Origin: Methylobacterium aquaticum
Lineage (GTDB): Bacteria; Pseudomonadota; Alphaproteobacteria; Rhizobiales; Beijerinckiaceae
DNA length: 64,000 nucleotides
Reading direction: 5' to 3'
Assembly: GCF_016804325.1 (NCBI RefSeq)
Contig: NZ_CP043627.1
Location: 6,541,001 to 6,605,000 of the forward strand
Shown here: piece after piece, positions 32,453 to 40,855 of the stretch
How the letters are laid out: every line of letters starts with the position of its first letter
How positions within the stretch are numbered: the first letter of the stretch is position 1
Translations under genes and position numbers: made by a program
Notes under the pieces: model-generated
Database searches by the model: none
What the model was told of the DNA's origin: nothing
What the model saw: the letters and a program-made list of their open reading frames with translations, nothing else

Positions 32453-33001
32453 TCAGGCGGCTTGCGCAGGCGCGTCGGGCGCGCGGTGGTCGAGGGTGCC
32501 GCGCACGGTCTGCGGCGAGCGCAGGAGGTTGAGGATCGGGCAGGCGCGATCGACCTCGGCCTCAAGGCGGGCCACCGCCTCGCGGGAGGCCGGCGAGACG
32601 ATCCGTACGGTGTAGGCCAGGTCATACGGGTGCACCGGCACCGCCTCGAAGCCGGGCCGGCCGGCCCGGGCATCGAGCTGCCCGCTCACCGTGACGTCGA
32701 CGGCATCGAGGGGCACGCCGAGACGCGCGGCCTGGATCAGGTAGGAATGGGCGAGGCAGCTGCCGAGGATGCCGAGCTGCAGCTCCGGCGAGCCGGGGCC
32801 GAGGTTGTAACCGGCGAAGTCCGGCGGGGAATCGGTGACGACCTGATGGTCGCGGATCCGGATCCGGCGCACGCCGCTGCGGCCCTCAACGCTGACCTCT
32901 GCGGAGAGCGGCACCGTCCCCAGGCTCCCGGCCTCGATTCGCGTCTCCCGGGCCGCCACGGCCGCGCGCTTCTCCGCCAAGTATTCGTTGAGCGACGTCA
33001 T
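32453..33001 (-). CDS. OsmC-family protein
   Basis: 182 residues. The OsmC/Ohr fold is indicated by YNLGPGSPELQLGILGSCLA with the first redox cysteine, and CPILNLLRSPQTVRG with the second. These proteins reduce organic hydroperoxides through the Cys pair. In this family variant the first Cys lies in GSCLAHSYLIQA, typical of OsmC-like proteins encoded beside sulfonate transporters. It heads the plausible OsmC-binding protein-permease-ATPase operon. Cytoplasmic. Confidence 0.88.
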   Translation of the reverse strand: MTSLNEYLAEKRAAVAARETRIEAGSLGTVPLSAEVSVEGRSGVRRIRIRDHQVVTDSPPDFAGYNLGPGSPELQLGILGSCLAHSYLIQAARLGVPLDAVDVTVSGQLDARAGRPGFEAVPVHPYDLAYTVRIVSPASREAVARLEAEVDRACPILNLLRSPQTVRGTLDHRAPDAPAQAA

Positions 33002-33311
33002 GCCGACCTCGTGCGTTCAGCGCGCGTTTTCCGTTCGCGCTTGAGCTGTCGTGAGGCGGTAATTGTGTCGTTGCCGATGCGGGCCGTCAACGAAACGGGA
33101 TTACTTTATATTTCGATTTCTAGGAACAAGCCTTCGAGATACGGCAGGCGGGTAGGCAATTTCTTCTCGCGGGGCCGCCTGTGCCATCCACGTGGGCAGG
33201 TTCGTGCTCCATGGCCTTCGCTGAATCGAGGCCGTGCCGCGACCGCCTGCGGCCAATCCGAGATGGGCCATCCTGCTGGAGGACGCACCGCTTCCCCGCT
33301 GCGCATCGCCC
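33002..33311. other. Intergenic region, no gene seen
   Basis: About 310 bp between the OsmC and TetR genes, both on the minus strand. An AT-richer patch at 33098-33130 (TTACTTTATATTTCG) could hold the promoter of the OsmC-transporter operon. No terminator or RNA gene is evident. Confidence 0.4.
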
Positions 33312-33917
33312 TCAATCCTCGGAGAAGCGTGCCGCAATGCCGGCAACGACCTCCTCGACGATGTCGGAGAGTTCCAACGGTGCCACGCCGTCGCGCGCCT
33401 GGATCGAGATGCCTTGCATCACGGCGGCCAAGTGCCGGGCCAGCTTCTCCAGTCGGTCGCCCTGCGCGAAGGGAGACAGAACCTGCACGATCCTCCCGCG
33501 CAGGGCCTCCCGCCGCGCCGCCGCGTCGCGGGCCAGGTCGGCGTGATCGGGATGACAGGCAACGAGGCCGCTCGAGATCATGCAGCCTCTCTCGTGCTGG
33601 CGCTGCGTCACGGCGGTCACGGCACCGGTGAGGAGCGCGCGCACCGCATCCGGCAACGACGATGCCGAGCGGATCGCCGCCACGTCGAGGACGCCTCGGG
33701 TCTCCTCGTAGCGCTCCATTGCCCGCCGATAGAGGCCCGCCTTGCTGCCGAAGGCGGCGTACAGGCTCGGAGGGGCGATCCCGATCGCCTTCGTCAGATC
33801 CCCGATCGACACGCCCTCGTAGCCATGACGCCAGAACAGCAGCATGGCGGTGTCGATCGCGGCGTCCCGATCGAAGCTCCACGGCCGGCCGCCGCGCCCT
33901 GTCGCATCCTGTTTCAT
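33312..33917 (-). CDS. TetR-family transcriptional repressor
   Basis: 201 residues from ATG 33917, chosen over upstream starts because they lie inside the operator region. The helix-turn-helix is FWRHGYEGVSIGDLTKAIGI, then APPSLYAAFGSKAGLYRRAM. The C-terminal ligand domain (GCMISSGLVACHPDHADLAR) matches the TetR_C_33-like group that often senses electrophiles or xenobiotics. It is divergent from the alpha/beta hydrolase gene, and a 17-bp direct repeat in the shared promoter is its probable operator, allowing autoregulation and repression of the hydrolase. Confidence 0.93.
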   Translation of the reverse strand: MKQDATGRGGRPWSFDRDAAIDTAMLLFWRHGYEGVSIGDLTKAIGIAPPSLYAAFGSKAGLYRRAMERYEETRGVLDVAAIRSASSLPDAVRALLTGAVTAVTQRQHERGCMISSGLVACHPDHADLARDAAARREALRGRIVQVLSPFAQGDRLEKLARHLAAVMQGISIQARDGVAPLELSDIVEEVVAGIAARFSED

Positions 33918-33978
33918 AGCGATCACTAAACGGCGCTTGACTAGGTTGGTCAAGTCGATAGCATAGCGATCACTAAAC
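33915..33978. promoter_or_regulatory. Divergent promoter with TetR operator repeats
   Basis: CATAGCGATCACTAAAC occurs at 33915-33931 and again at 33962-33978. Between them CTTGAC/GTCAAG (33936-33941 and 33949-33954) forms an inverted repeat that supplies a TTGACT -35 for the hydrolase and a TTGACC -35 for tetR. The predicted -10 positions, 17 bp away on each side, fall at or in the two repeats, so a bound repressor would block both promoters. The -10 hexamers are poor matches. Confidence 0.6.
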
Positions 33979-33993
33979 AAACGGATATGCGCC

Positions 33994-34768
33994 ATGGACC
34001 ATACCCGCCGCGGCCTCGTGGCCACCCTTGCCGCCCTCGGCGCTGCGGCCCTGCCGCTTCAGACAGCATGGCCCGGCGCACCCGCGCGGGCCGACACCGG
34101 CGATGGGCCCCGGACGAATGGCCGCGCGGCGTTCACCGCTCGATCGGCCGACGGAACGGCACTGGCGGGCGAGGCCGCGGGCGATCCGGACGCGCCCGAG
34201 ATCCTCTTCATCCACGGCCTGCGACAGAGCCGGCTGAGCTGGGACAGGCAGTTCGCCGATCCGGCGTTGGCAGCCTTCCGACTCGTGCGCTTCGACCTGC
34301 GCGGGCACGGCGATTCCGACAAGCCGGACGCGCTCGCCGCCTATGCCGATCCCGACCGGTGGGCCGACGACGTCGCGGCCGTGATCGCCGCGGCCAGGCT
34401 GCGCCGTCCCGTGGTCGTCGGCTGGTCGCTCGGCGGCTACGTCGCAGGCGCGTATCTCCGCAAGCACGGTCCTGCGGGTGTCGCCGGCATCAACCTCGTC
34501 GACGCCGTGACCAGGCTGTCGCCGGACCTGCTCACGCCGCTCGCCGGCGACTTCAGCGGGACTGCGACCTCGCACGACCTGGCGACGCGCGCCGCCGCTA
34601 CAGCCGACTTCCTCGCCGCCTGCTTCCACCGCCTGCCGTCCGACCGTGAGTTTCAGCAGATGCTCGTCGTCAATGGCATGACGGCGCGTGCGGCGAACGA
34701 GGGCTTCGTGAAGACCTCGGTTCCCGATCTCGAGCCCGTCTTCGCGGCCTATGACGGCCCCGTCCGAC
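33994..34768 (+). pseudogene. Alpha/beta hydrolase, C-terminus lost at a deletion junction
   Basis: About 258 native residues. A Tat-like or Sec-like leader (MDHTRRGLVATLAALGAAAL) is followed by the hydrolase core: ILFIHGLRQSRLSWDRQF (oxyanion HG), LVRFDLRGHGDSDKP, and the nucleophile elbow VVGWSLGGYVAGAY (G-W-S-L-G). The chain reaches LEPVFAAYDGPV and then joins foreign sequence; the usual acidic residue and final catalytic His region (..G..D..vp....H..) is missing. The downstream 470 bp encode an ABC permease end in another frame. So a deletion fused two genes and the hydrolase is probably inactive. It is divergent from its putative repressor TetR. Confidence 0.8.
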
Positions 34769-35240
34769 GTTCCATGCCGTGAAGCAGATCGCGGTCCTGG
34801 CCTGGATCCCGATCATCTCGATCTGGTTCGGCTTCGCCGAGAGTGCCAAGGTGGTGTTCATCGCGCTCGCCGCCTTCGTGCCGGTGGTGGTGAACACGAA
34901 AGAAGGCGTCGCCAGTGCCTCGCCACAGCTCGTCGAGGTCGGCCGGGCGCTCCGCTTCTCACACCGGCAGATGCTGCTGCGGGTGTTCCTGCCCTCCGCA
35001 CTGCCCTCGATCGCCACCGGCCTCCAGCTGGCGCTGATCTATTCCTGGCTCGCCACCGTCGGGGCCGAATACTTCATGGCGGTCGGCCCCGGTATCGGCG
35101 GCCTGATCATCGCCGGGCGCGAGCGCTTCCAGATGGATCTGGTGATGCTCGGCGTCGTGATCCTCGGCCTCGTCGGCTTCCTGCTCAATGCCACCGCCGC
35201 CTCGCTCGCCGCCCGCGCGCTGCGCTGGCGCACCGCCTGA
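34769..35240 (+). pseudogene. ABC transporter permease fragment (SsuC/TauC type)
   Basis: About 157 C-terminal residues: RPTFHAVKQIAVLAWIPIIS, IWFGFAESAKVVFIALAAFV, the EAA loop GRALRFSHRQMLLRVFLPSA, GAEYFMAVGPGIGGLIIAGR and a last helix. The N-terminal helices are missing, replaced by the hydrolase gene. It stops 13 bp before soxC, so an organosulfur transporter operon once preceded soxC. The complete transporter at 29.5-32.4 kb is a different copy. Confidence 0.85.
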
Positions 35241-35253
35241 AGGATCGTTTCCC

Positions 35254-36477
35254 ATGCCACCATCCTCCGTCCCGCTCTTCGGGCGCCGGAGCTTCCTCGC
35301 AGGCGCCCTCGGCGTCAGTGGCGGCGCGCTCGCCGCCGAGGGGCCGTTGCAGGTGCCAGCCTGGACCCGCGAGCCGGGCAGGGGCGTCGCGAGCCCCGGC
35401 TACGGCGTGCCCTCGTCCTTCGAGCGCCTCGCCCGCAAGCCCCGCACGACCCCGGCCTTCCCGGGCGCCGCCTCGACCGGCACGCCACTCCAGCACCTCC
35501 ACGGCACGATCACCCCGAACGGGCTGCATTTCGAGCGCCACCACGGCGGGGTCCCGGCGATCGATCCCGAGCAGCACCGCCTGGTGGTGCACGGCCTCGT
35601 CGCGCGGCCCCTGATCCTCACCATGGACGACCTCGCCCGCTTCCCCAGCGTGTCGCGGCTGCACTTTCTCGAATGCTCGGGCAACACGCCGGCCTGGCAG
35701 AAAACCAACCCGGCCTGGACGGTGCAGGACACCCATGGGCTCCTCAGCTGCGCCGAGTGGACCGGCGTCGAACTGGCGACGCTCCTCGACGAGGTCGGCG
35801 TCAGGCCGGAAGCCGCCTGGCTGCTGGCGGAAGGAGCGGATGCCGCCGCGATGACACGCAGCCTGCCGCTCTCGGCCCTCGACGGCGCGATCCTGGCCTA
35901 CGCCCAGAATGGCGAGGCCTTGCGGCCGGAGCAGGGCTATCCCTTGCGGCTGTTCCTCCCCGGCCTCGAGGGCAACCTCAGCATCAAGTGGCTGCGCCGG
36001 ATGAAGTTAGGCGACCGGCCGTTCCAGACCCGGGAGGAGACCTCGAAATACACCGACCTGATGCCCGACGGCACGGCGCGCCAGTTCACCTTCACCATGG
36101 AGGCGAAGTCCGTCGTCACCACGCCGTCCGGCGGGCATCAGCTCAATGAGCCGGGCGCCTACGAGATCTCCGGTCTCGCCTGGTCGGGCCGCGGGCGCAT
36201 CACCGGTGTCGAGGTCTCGGTCGATGGCGGCGCCTCCTGGCGCCCGGCCACTTTGCAGGAGCCGGTGCTGTCGCGCTGCCTCACCCGCTTCCGCCTGCCC
36301 TGGTCCTGGGACGGCGGTCCGGCCCTGATCCAGAGCCGCGCCACCGACGAGACCGGCTACCGCCAGCCGACCCGCGAGGCGCTGGTGGCGGCCCGCGGCA
36401 CGAACTCGATCTACCACTTCAACGGCATCTACGGCTGGCAGGTCGCGGCCGGCGGGAGCGTGCGGCATGTGGCGTGA
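35254..36477 (+). CDS. soxC: SoxC-type sulfite/sulfane dehydrogenase, molybdenum subunit
   Basis: 407 residues. A twin-arginine signal (FGRRSFLAGALGVSGGALAA) sends it to the periplasm. The sulfite-oxidase fold is complete: substrate-side segment HHGGVPAIDPEQHRLVVHG, the Mo-ligating Cys at about 141 in LHFLECSGNTPAW, the LRLFLPGLEGNLSIKWLRR segment, and the C-terminal dimerisation domain (GLAWSGRGRITGVEVSVDGG). Length and motifs fit SoxC, which with a c-type cytochrome oxidises sulfane sulfur or sulfite. The next gene, a c-type cytochrome, overlaps by 11 bp. Other sox genes are absent, so it may act as a stand-alone sulfite dehydrogenase linked to organosulfur use. Confidence 0.88.
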   Translation: MPPSSVPLFGRRSFLAGALGVSGGALAAEGPLQVPAWTREPGRGVASPGYGVPSSFERLARKPRTTPAFPGAASTGTPLQHLHGTITPNGLHFERHHGGVPAIDPEQHRLVVHGLVARPLILTMDDLARFPSVSRLHFLECSGNTPAWQKTNPAWTVQDTHGLLSCAEWTGVELATLLDEVGVRPEAAWLLAEGADAAAMTRSLPLSALDGAILAYAQNGEALRPEQGYPLRLFLPGLEGNLSIKWLRRMKLGDRPFQTREETSKYTDLMPDGTARQFTFTMEAKSVVTTPSGGHQLNEPGAYEISGLAWSGRGRITGVEVSVDGGASWRPATLQEPVLSRCLTRFRLPWSWDGGPALIQSRATDETGYRQPTREALVAARGTNSIYHFNGIYGWQVAAGGSVRHVA

Positions 36478-37018
36478 GATTGTTTCGGGAGCCGCCGTCG
36501 GCGCGGCTTGCTTGATCCTCGCAGGACCGGCCGCGGCCGATTCCCTCGGCCCTCACCGCCTTGGCCGGCCCGCGACGCCGGACGCCATTGCCGCCTGGAA
36601 CATCGACGTGCGCCCCGACGGCGCCGGGCTGCCGCCCGGCCACGGCAGCGTCGCGGAGGGCCGCGCGGTCTTCGCCGCCCGGTGCGCCTCCTGCCACGGC
36701 GAGACCGGCCAGGGCGGAGCGGCCGACCGGTTGGTCGGCGGGCAGGGCACGCTTGCGACAGCCAAGCCCGTGCGCACGGTGGGCAGCTTCTGGCCCTACG
36801 CCACGACATTGTTCGACTACGTCCGGCGGGCGATGCCGTTCGACGCGCCGCAATCCCTGACCGATGACGAGGTCTACGCGGTCTCGGCCTACCTGCTGCA
36901 CCTCAACGGGATCGTGCCGGCGGATGCCGTCCTCGACGCGAGGAGCCTGCCCGCCGTGGCGATGCCGAACCGGGCCGGCTTCGTGCCGGATGCCCGGCCG
37001 GACGTGAAGGGACCGTGA
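36467..37018 (+). CDS. Monoheme c-type cytochrome, partner of SoxC
   Basis: 183 residues. Signal peptide MWREIVSGAAVGAACLILAG ending PAAADS. Heme motif CASCH at residues 73-77, then a typical cytochrome c fold (YVRRAMPFDAPQSLTDDEVY, AVSAYLLHLNGIVP) with a methionine in RRAMPFD as the likely sixth ligand. It is shorter than diheme SoxD and closer to SorB-like electron acceptors. The 11-bp overlap with soxC argues for a stable periplasmic pair passing electrons from the Mo site to the respiratory chain. Confidence 0.88.
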   Translation: MWREIVSGAAVGAACLILAGPAAADSLGPHRLGRPATPDAIAAWNIDVRPDGAGLPPGHGSVAEGRAVFAARCASCHGETGQGGAADRLVGGQGTLATAKPVRTVGSFWPYATTLFDYVRRAMPFDAPQSLTDDEVYAVSAYLLHLNGIVPADAVLDARSLPAVAMPNRAGFVPDARPDVKGP

Positions 37019-37100
37019 GTCCTGCCCGGCCTATCCCCACGGCACCTGTCATCCTCCGCGTCATCAGCTCAGAGCTTGCTTGGTTCCGTCCCACGGAATT

Positions 37101-37260
37101 GACACTCTGCTGGTCATTCCGGGGCCGCGCAGCGGAGCCCGGAATCCAGACGCGCTAACGGTACAGGATCAAGCGGAGTACTCCCCGCCCCGTTCTGGAA
37201 GACCTGTGTTTCTGGATTCCGGGCTCCGCTGCGCGGCCCCGGAATGACAAGCAGGATGTC
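37101..37260. repeat. Long inverted repeat after the soxC operon
   Basis: A perfect 38-bp inverted repeat (arms 37113-37150 and 37211-37248) extends imperfectly to about 50 bp per arm, with a 60-bp centre. The arm core GTCATTCCGGGGCCGCGCAG is of a kind I associate with dispersed intergenic palindromes of Hyphomicrobiales. It lies between the convergent cytochrome and LLM genes and may end both transcripts. Confidence 0.75.
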
Positions 37261-37355
37261 AACTCTGTAGGCTGCAAACAAACGGTCTCGCAGTCAATGC
37301 GAACTCGTGTTGATGAAGAGCGAGGCGTGTTACGCGCAGGCGTTCGGCGGGTTCG

Positions 37356-38453
37356 TCATTGCTTCCCCCGCCGGAACCGTGCCGCCGGATGGCTCGCCGG
37401 CAGCAGCCTCTGGCCCGGCCCGACAACCTTCTCCCGCAAGGGGCCCGGCGCGTAGGCGGTCTTGTAGCGGCCGCGGCTTTGCAGTTCCGGCACGACGAGC
37501 TCGATGAAGTCGCCGTAGCCCTCGGGCGTCACCGCGTAGCTCAGGTTGAAGCCGTCGATATCGGTCTCGTCCATCCAGGCTTCGAGCGCGTCGGCGACCT
37601 GCGCGGCCGAGCCGACCAGCACGGGCCCACGCCCGCCGATGGCGTTGTGGGTGACGATCTCGCGGATCGTCCAGGCCTTTTCCGGCCGGGCGAAGGACTC
37701 GACCAGCGACGCGATCGCGTTCTCCTTGCGGATCACCGGGAACGGATCGTCGAGGTCGTAGGGCGCGAGGTCGATGCCGGTCCAGCCCGAGAACAGGGCG
37801 AGCGCGCCTTCCGGATCGACGTGGGCGAGGTAGTCGCGGTGCTTGTCGTGCGCCTCCGCCTCGGTGCGCCCGACGATCACCGTCATCAGGGCGAAGAACA
37901 GGATCCCGGCGGGATCGCGCCCGCGGGCTGCGGCGCGGCGGCGGGTATCGGCCACGGTCGCCTTGATGGCGGCCTTCGATGGGTCGCTCAGGAACACCGC
38001 CTCGGCATGGGCAGCGGCGAAGTCGCGGCCGCGGTTCGACGCGCCGGCCTGGAACAGGAACGGCGTGCGCTGCGGCGAGGGATCGACGAGGTGGATGCCC
38101 TCCATCCGGAAATGCTCGCCCGTGTGCTCGATGCGGTGGATCTTTGAGGGATCGGCGAACAGGCCGCGCTCCCGGTCGCGCAACACCGCGCCGTCCTCCC
38201 AGCTCTCCTCCCAAAGGCGGTAGACCACGTCGAGGAACTCGTCGGCGATGTCGTAGCGGGTATCGTGCGCGGTGATCCCGGGGCGGCCCACCGCCCGCGA
38301 GGCCGCCGCCGAGTAGCCGGTGACGATGTTCCAGGCGATGCGCCCGTCCGTCAGATGGTCGAGGGTCGAGAAGCGCCGCGCCAGGGTGAAGGGCGGCTCG
38401 TAGGACACCGAGGCGGTGACGCCGAAGCCGAGATGCTCCGTCACCGACGCCAT
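37356..38453 (-). pseudogene. LLM-class flavin monooxygenase (NtaA/SsuD-like), N-terminus lost
   Basis: 365 residues remain of about 450. Recognisable parts are LGFGVTASVSYEPPFTLARR, FSTLDHLTDGRIAWNIVTGY, the flavin-side DEFLDVVYRLWEESWEDGAV, PFLFQAGASNRGRDFAAAHA, and TDIDGFNLSYAVTPEGYGDF, as in FMNH2-dependent NtaA/SnaA/DszA monooxygenases acting on EDTA-like, thiophene or sulfone substrates. The first 90 or so residues of the TIM barrel are missing: the sequence upstream of about 38460 belongs to a different gene. ATG 38453 could still initiate, but the enzyme should be inactive. It fits the sulfur theme of the region. Confidence 0.8.
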
Positions 38454-38464
38454 GGCGGATCCAT

Positions 38465-38775
38465 CCGCCGTCGGGGGCAGTCAGTCCGGGTGCGCCGACG
38501 GCCGTCGCGTCGTTCGAGGTGACCCATAGAGTGCCCAGGTGCTCGTCATCTAGGAGGCCGAAGGTCGAGCGCGTCCCACGTTCGCGGGGTTTCAAGAAGG
38601 GCATCATGACTGCACCTTCGCCCTCGATCCCAAGGAGGTCTCTATCGGCGATGCTGCTAACGACGAGCGTGCCGTCTGCGAGCGACGTCATGCTCTCCGG
38701 GAAGCGACCGGTATTCGGCAGCCTTACTGCCGTTGGGCTGTCAACGGCGGGCACGGGCAAGGCCGCCCCGGACAT
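38465..38775 (-). pseudogene. N-terminal fragment of an SMP-30-like beta-propeller protein
   Basis: About 103 residues: MSGAALPVPAVDSPTAVRLP, NTGRFPESMTSLADGTLVVS, SIADRDLLGIEGEGAVMMPF, STFGLLDDEHLGTLWVTSND. The FPESM, DGTL and TLWV-SND pattern is that of SMP-30/gluconolactonase-type six-bladed propellers, of which only the first blades remain. It is joined out of frame to the LLM gene near 38460. The start is uncertain, with a possible leader further right. Not functional. Confidence 0.55.
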
Positions 38776-38914
38776 CGTCAGCGATCGCGCCGAAGGCCTG
38801 AGCGCAGTCCGGACCGTCTCGATGCCTCTCGTGACGTGACCTCTTCGTTCACGGAATGCCCGGTTGGTTTGCGTCCGTTGGGAACGGCCAGGGGCAGCCC
38901 GGGGCAGGCTCCCG

Positions 38915-39192
38915 TCACGTCGCCTCGACAGCCAGCGCGATGCCCTGTCCCCCGCCGATGCAGAGGGTAACCAGACCGCGCCGGATGCCGTCGCGACGCA
39001 TCGAATGGAGCAGGCGGGTGGTCAGCACCGCGCCGGTCGCGCCGATGGAGTGGCCGTGAGCGATGGCGCCGCCCTCGACGTTGACGATGTCCTCGGGCAG
39101 GCCGATCTCCTTGGCCACAGCGAGCGGGACGACCGCGAGGGCCTCGTTGATCTCGACCCGCTCAAGGTCGCCGAGCGACCATCCGGCGCGCT
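38915..39192 (-). pseudogene. Acetyl-CoA acetyltransferase (thiolase), C-terminal fragment
   Basis: About 92 residues: AGWSLGDLERVEINEALAVV, VEGGAIAHGHSIGATGAVLT (catalytic His), and VTLCIGGGQGIALAVEAT (second catalytic Cys). These are the C-terminal domain motifs of thiolase II, which condenses or cleaves acetoacetyl-CoA. The N-terminal three quarters, including the acylated Cys, are missing. The IS3-family element copy 2 begins exactly at the break. Confidence 0.88.
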
Positions 39193-39242
39193 TGAACCGC
39201 TCCGGGTTTCCCGGAGGCTCCAACTTCTGAGAGGATGGAGCC

Positions 39243-39569
39243 ATGACGAAGCGAACAACGCCGTTTTCCCCTGAGGTGCGTGAGCGCGCCGTGCGGATGG
39301 TCTGCGAGCACGAGGGCGAGCATGGCTCGCAGTGGTCGGCGATCCAGTCGATCGCCGCCAAGATTGGCTGCTCGGGCGAGACACTGCGGAACTGGGTGCG
39401 CCAGTCCGAACGCGACCAGGGCGTGCGTCCTGGCCGGACGACGGACGAGCGCGAGCGGATCGAGGCGCTCGAACGGGAGAACCGTGAGCTACGCCAGGCC
39501 AACGAGATCCTGCGCAAGGCGAGCGCATATTTCGCGATGGCGGAGCTCGACCGCCGGTCTCGGCCATGA
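39243..39569 (+). CDS. IS3-family OrfA (copy 2)
   Basis: 108 residues, identical to the copy 1 protein: helix-turn-helix then a coiled coil ([19 protein letters not shown]). It would bind the IS ends, but no intact OrfB partner is encoded here. Confidence 0.9.
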   Translation: MTKRTTPFSPEVRERAVRMVCEHEGEHGSQWSAIQSIAAKIGCSGETLRNWVRQSERDQGVRPGRTTDERERIEALERENRELRQANEILRKASAYFAMAELDRRSRP

Positions 39570-40533
39570 TCAGCTTCATCGACGATCATCGGGCCGTCTA
39601 CGGGGTCGTCCTTCGAGAGCCTCAGGATGAGGCCGATCTGCAGGGTGCTGCCGATCGCCCCGTCGACCTACTACCTGCACGCTGCCCGGCGTGCCGATCC
39701 CGAGAAGCAGCCGGTTCGCACTCGCAGCGACGCCGCGTTGATGATCGAGATCCAGCGCGTGTTCGAGGCGAACTTCTGTGTCTACGGCGTGCGTAAGATC
39801 TGGCGGCAGCTGGCCCGAGAGGGGATCGTGACCGCGCGATGCACGGTGGCGCGGCTGATGCGCAGGATGGGCTTGGCGGGGGTGGTGCGTGGCAGAACCG
39901 TTCGCACCACGATCCCTGACCCGGCCGCAGCTTGCCCCCTCGACCGCGTCAACCGTCAGTTCAAGGCGCCCCGGCCGAATGCTCTGTGGGTCAGCGACTT
40001 CACCTACGTGGCGACGTGGTCGGGCTTCGTCTATGTGGCCTTCGTCATCGATGTGTTCGCCCGACGCATCCCCCGGGTCCGGCTTCGCCGGCCCGAGGGC
40101 AGGCTCCGGCTGGCGAGCCTCGCGCAGTGCTCACGCGAGCTTCGTTCTGGATGCTCTGGAACAGGCGCTGTACGAGCGTCGTCCTGTCCAGGGCAGCGGC
40201 CTGGTTCATCATTCGGACCGCGGCTCGCAATACTTGGCTTTGCGCTACACTGAGCGCTTGGCCGGAGCGGGTATCGAGCCGTCCGTCGGCAGCGTCGGCG
40301 ACTCATACGACAATGCCCTCGCGGAGACGATCAACGGCTTGTTCAAGGCAGAGGTGATCCACCGACGCGGCCCATGGCGCTCCTTCGAGGCGGTCGAGTA
40401 CGCCACCCTGGAATGGGTCGACTGGTACAACCACCACCGCCTGCTCGCGCCGATCGGCAACATCCCTCCCGCCGAGGCCGAGGCCGAGGCGCACTATTAT
40501 ACCCACGTCAGCGACCAAGCCTTGGCCGCCTGA
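39566..40533 (+). pseudogene. IS3-family transposase OrfB, broken into three frames (copy 2)
   Basis: The start ([14 protein letters not shown]) is separated from PICRVLPIAPSTYY by a short insert at about 39608-39632 (GTCCTTCGAG...CTCAGGATGA, like a common alphaproteobacterial REP core). The middle with both aspartates ends FVIDVFARRI. A 37-bp insert at about 40070-40106 containing CCGGCTTCGCCGG separates it from GWRASRSAHASFVLDALEQA ... YDNALAETINGLFKA. No single frame covers the protein. The identical damage in both copies shows it predates their duplication. Confidence 0.85.
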
Positions 40534-40572
40534 CCCAACACAAACAGCCTCCGAGAAACCCGGAGCGGTTCA

Positions 40573-40849
40573 CATCGAGCAGATGGCGAACGCCGTGACC
40601 GAGTACGCCAACAACGCCGTTCCGGGCTCGGTGACGGAGGGCAGGCTGTCGATCAACGTTGGCTCGCAGGTCATCGCCAAGGCGGTGCAGCGGGCGGTTG
40701 ACGCGGCGCCGGCTAAGGCGATCGAAGCGGCCGGTGGGCAGGCCGGTCTCACCGAGATCGTATTCCGCAAGCTCAATCTCGATCATGACGCCAACGAGCA
40801 CAACACCCTGGCGCCGGTCATCGCCTCCCTACCGGCGACGGCGCGGTAG
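40573..40849 (+). pseudogene. Hypothetical protein, 5' end probably lost to the IS
   Basis: About 90 residues in frame from the IS end: IEQMANAVTEYANNAVPGSV, then TEGRLSINVGSQVIAKAVQR, AVDAAPAKAIEAAGGQAGLT, EIVFRKLNLDHDANEHNTLA. It could start at ATG 40583, but the in-frame residues before it suggest a longer original. No family recognised. It ends 7 bp before the phage-like membrane protein gene, so it likely belonged to that set. Confidence 0.5.
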
Positions 40850-40855
40850 GGTGCC

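Larger units (their letters stand above)
39193..40572 (+). mobile_element. IS3-family insertion sequence, copy 2 (1380 bp)
   Basis: Same length and ends as copy 1 (22562-23941) but inverted, with one base difference noticed. Both copies carry the same two foreign inserts in orfB. Flanking triplets (GCT left, CAT right) do not match, so no target duplication is seen. The left flank is a thiolase fragment and the right flank a partial orphan gene. The pair brackets 15-18 kb and could recombine to invert it. Confidence 0.9.

Noticed and set aside
22562..40572. Composite transposon bounded by the two IS3-family copies
   Set aside because: Both transposase genes are broken, flanks do not show an outer target duplication, and the outer genes are themselves truncated; recombination is a simpler account.
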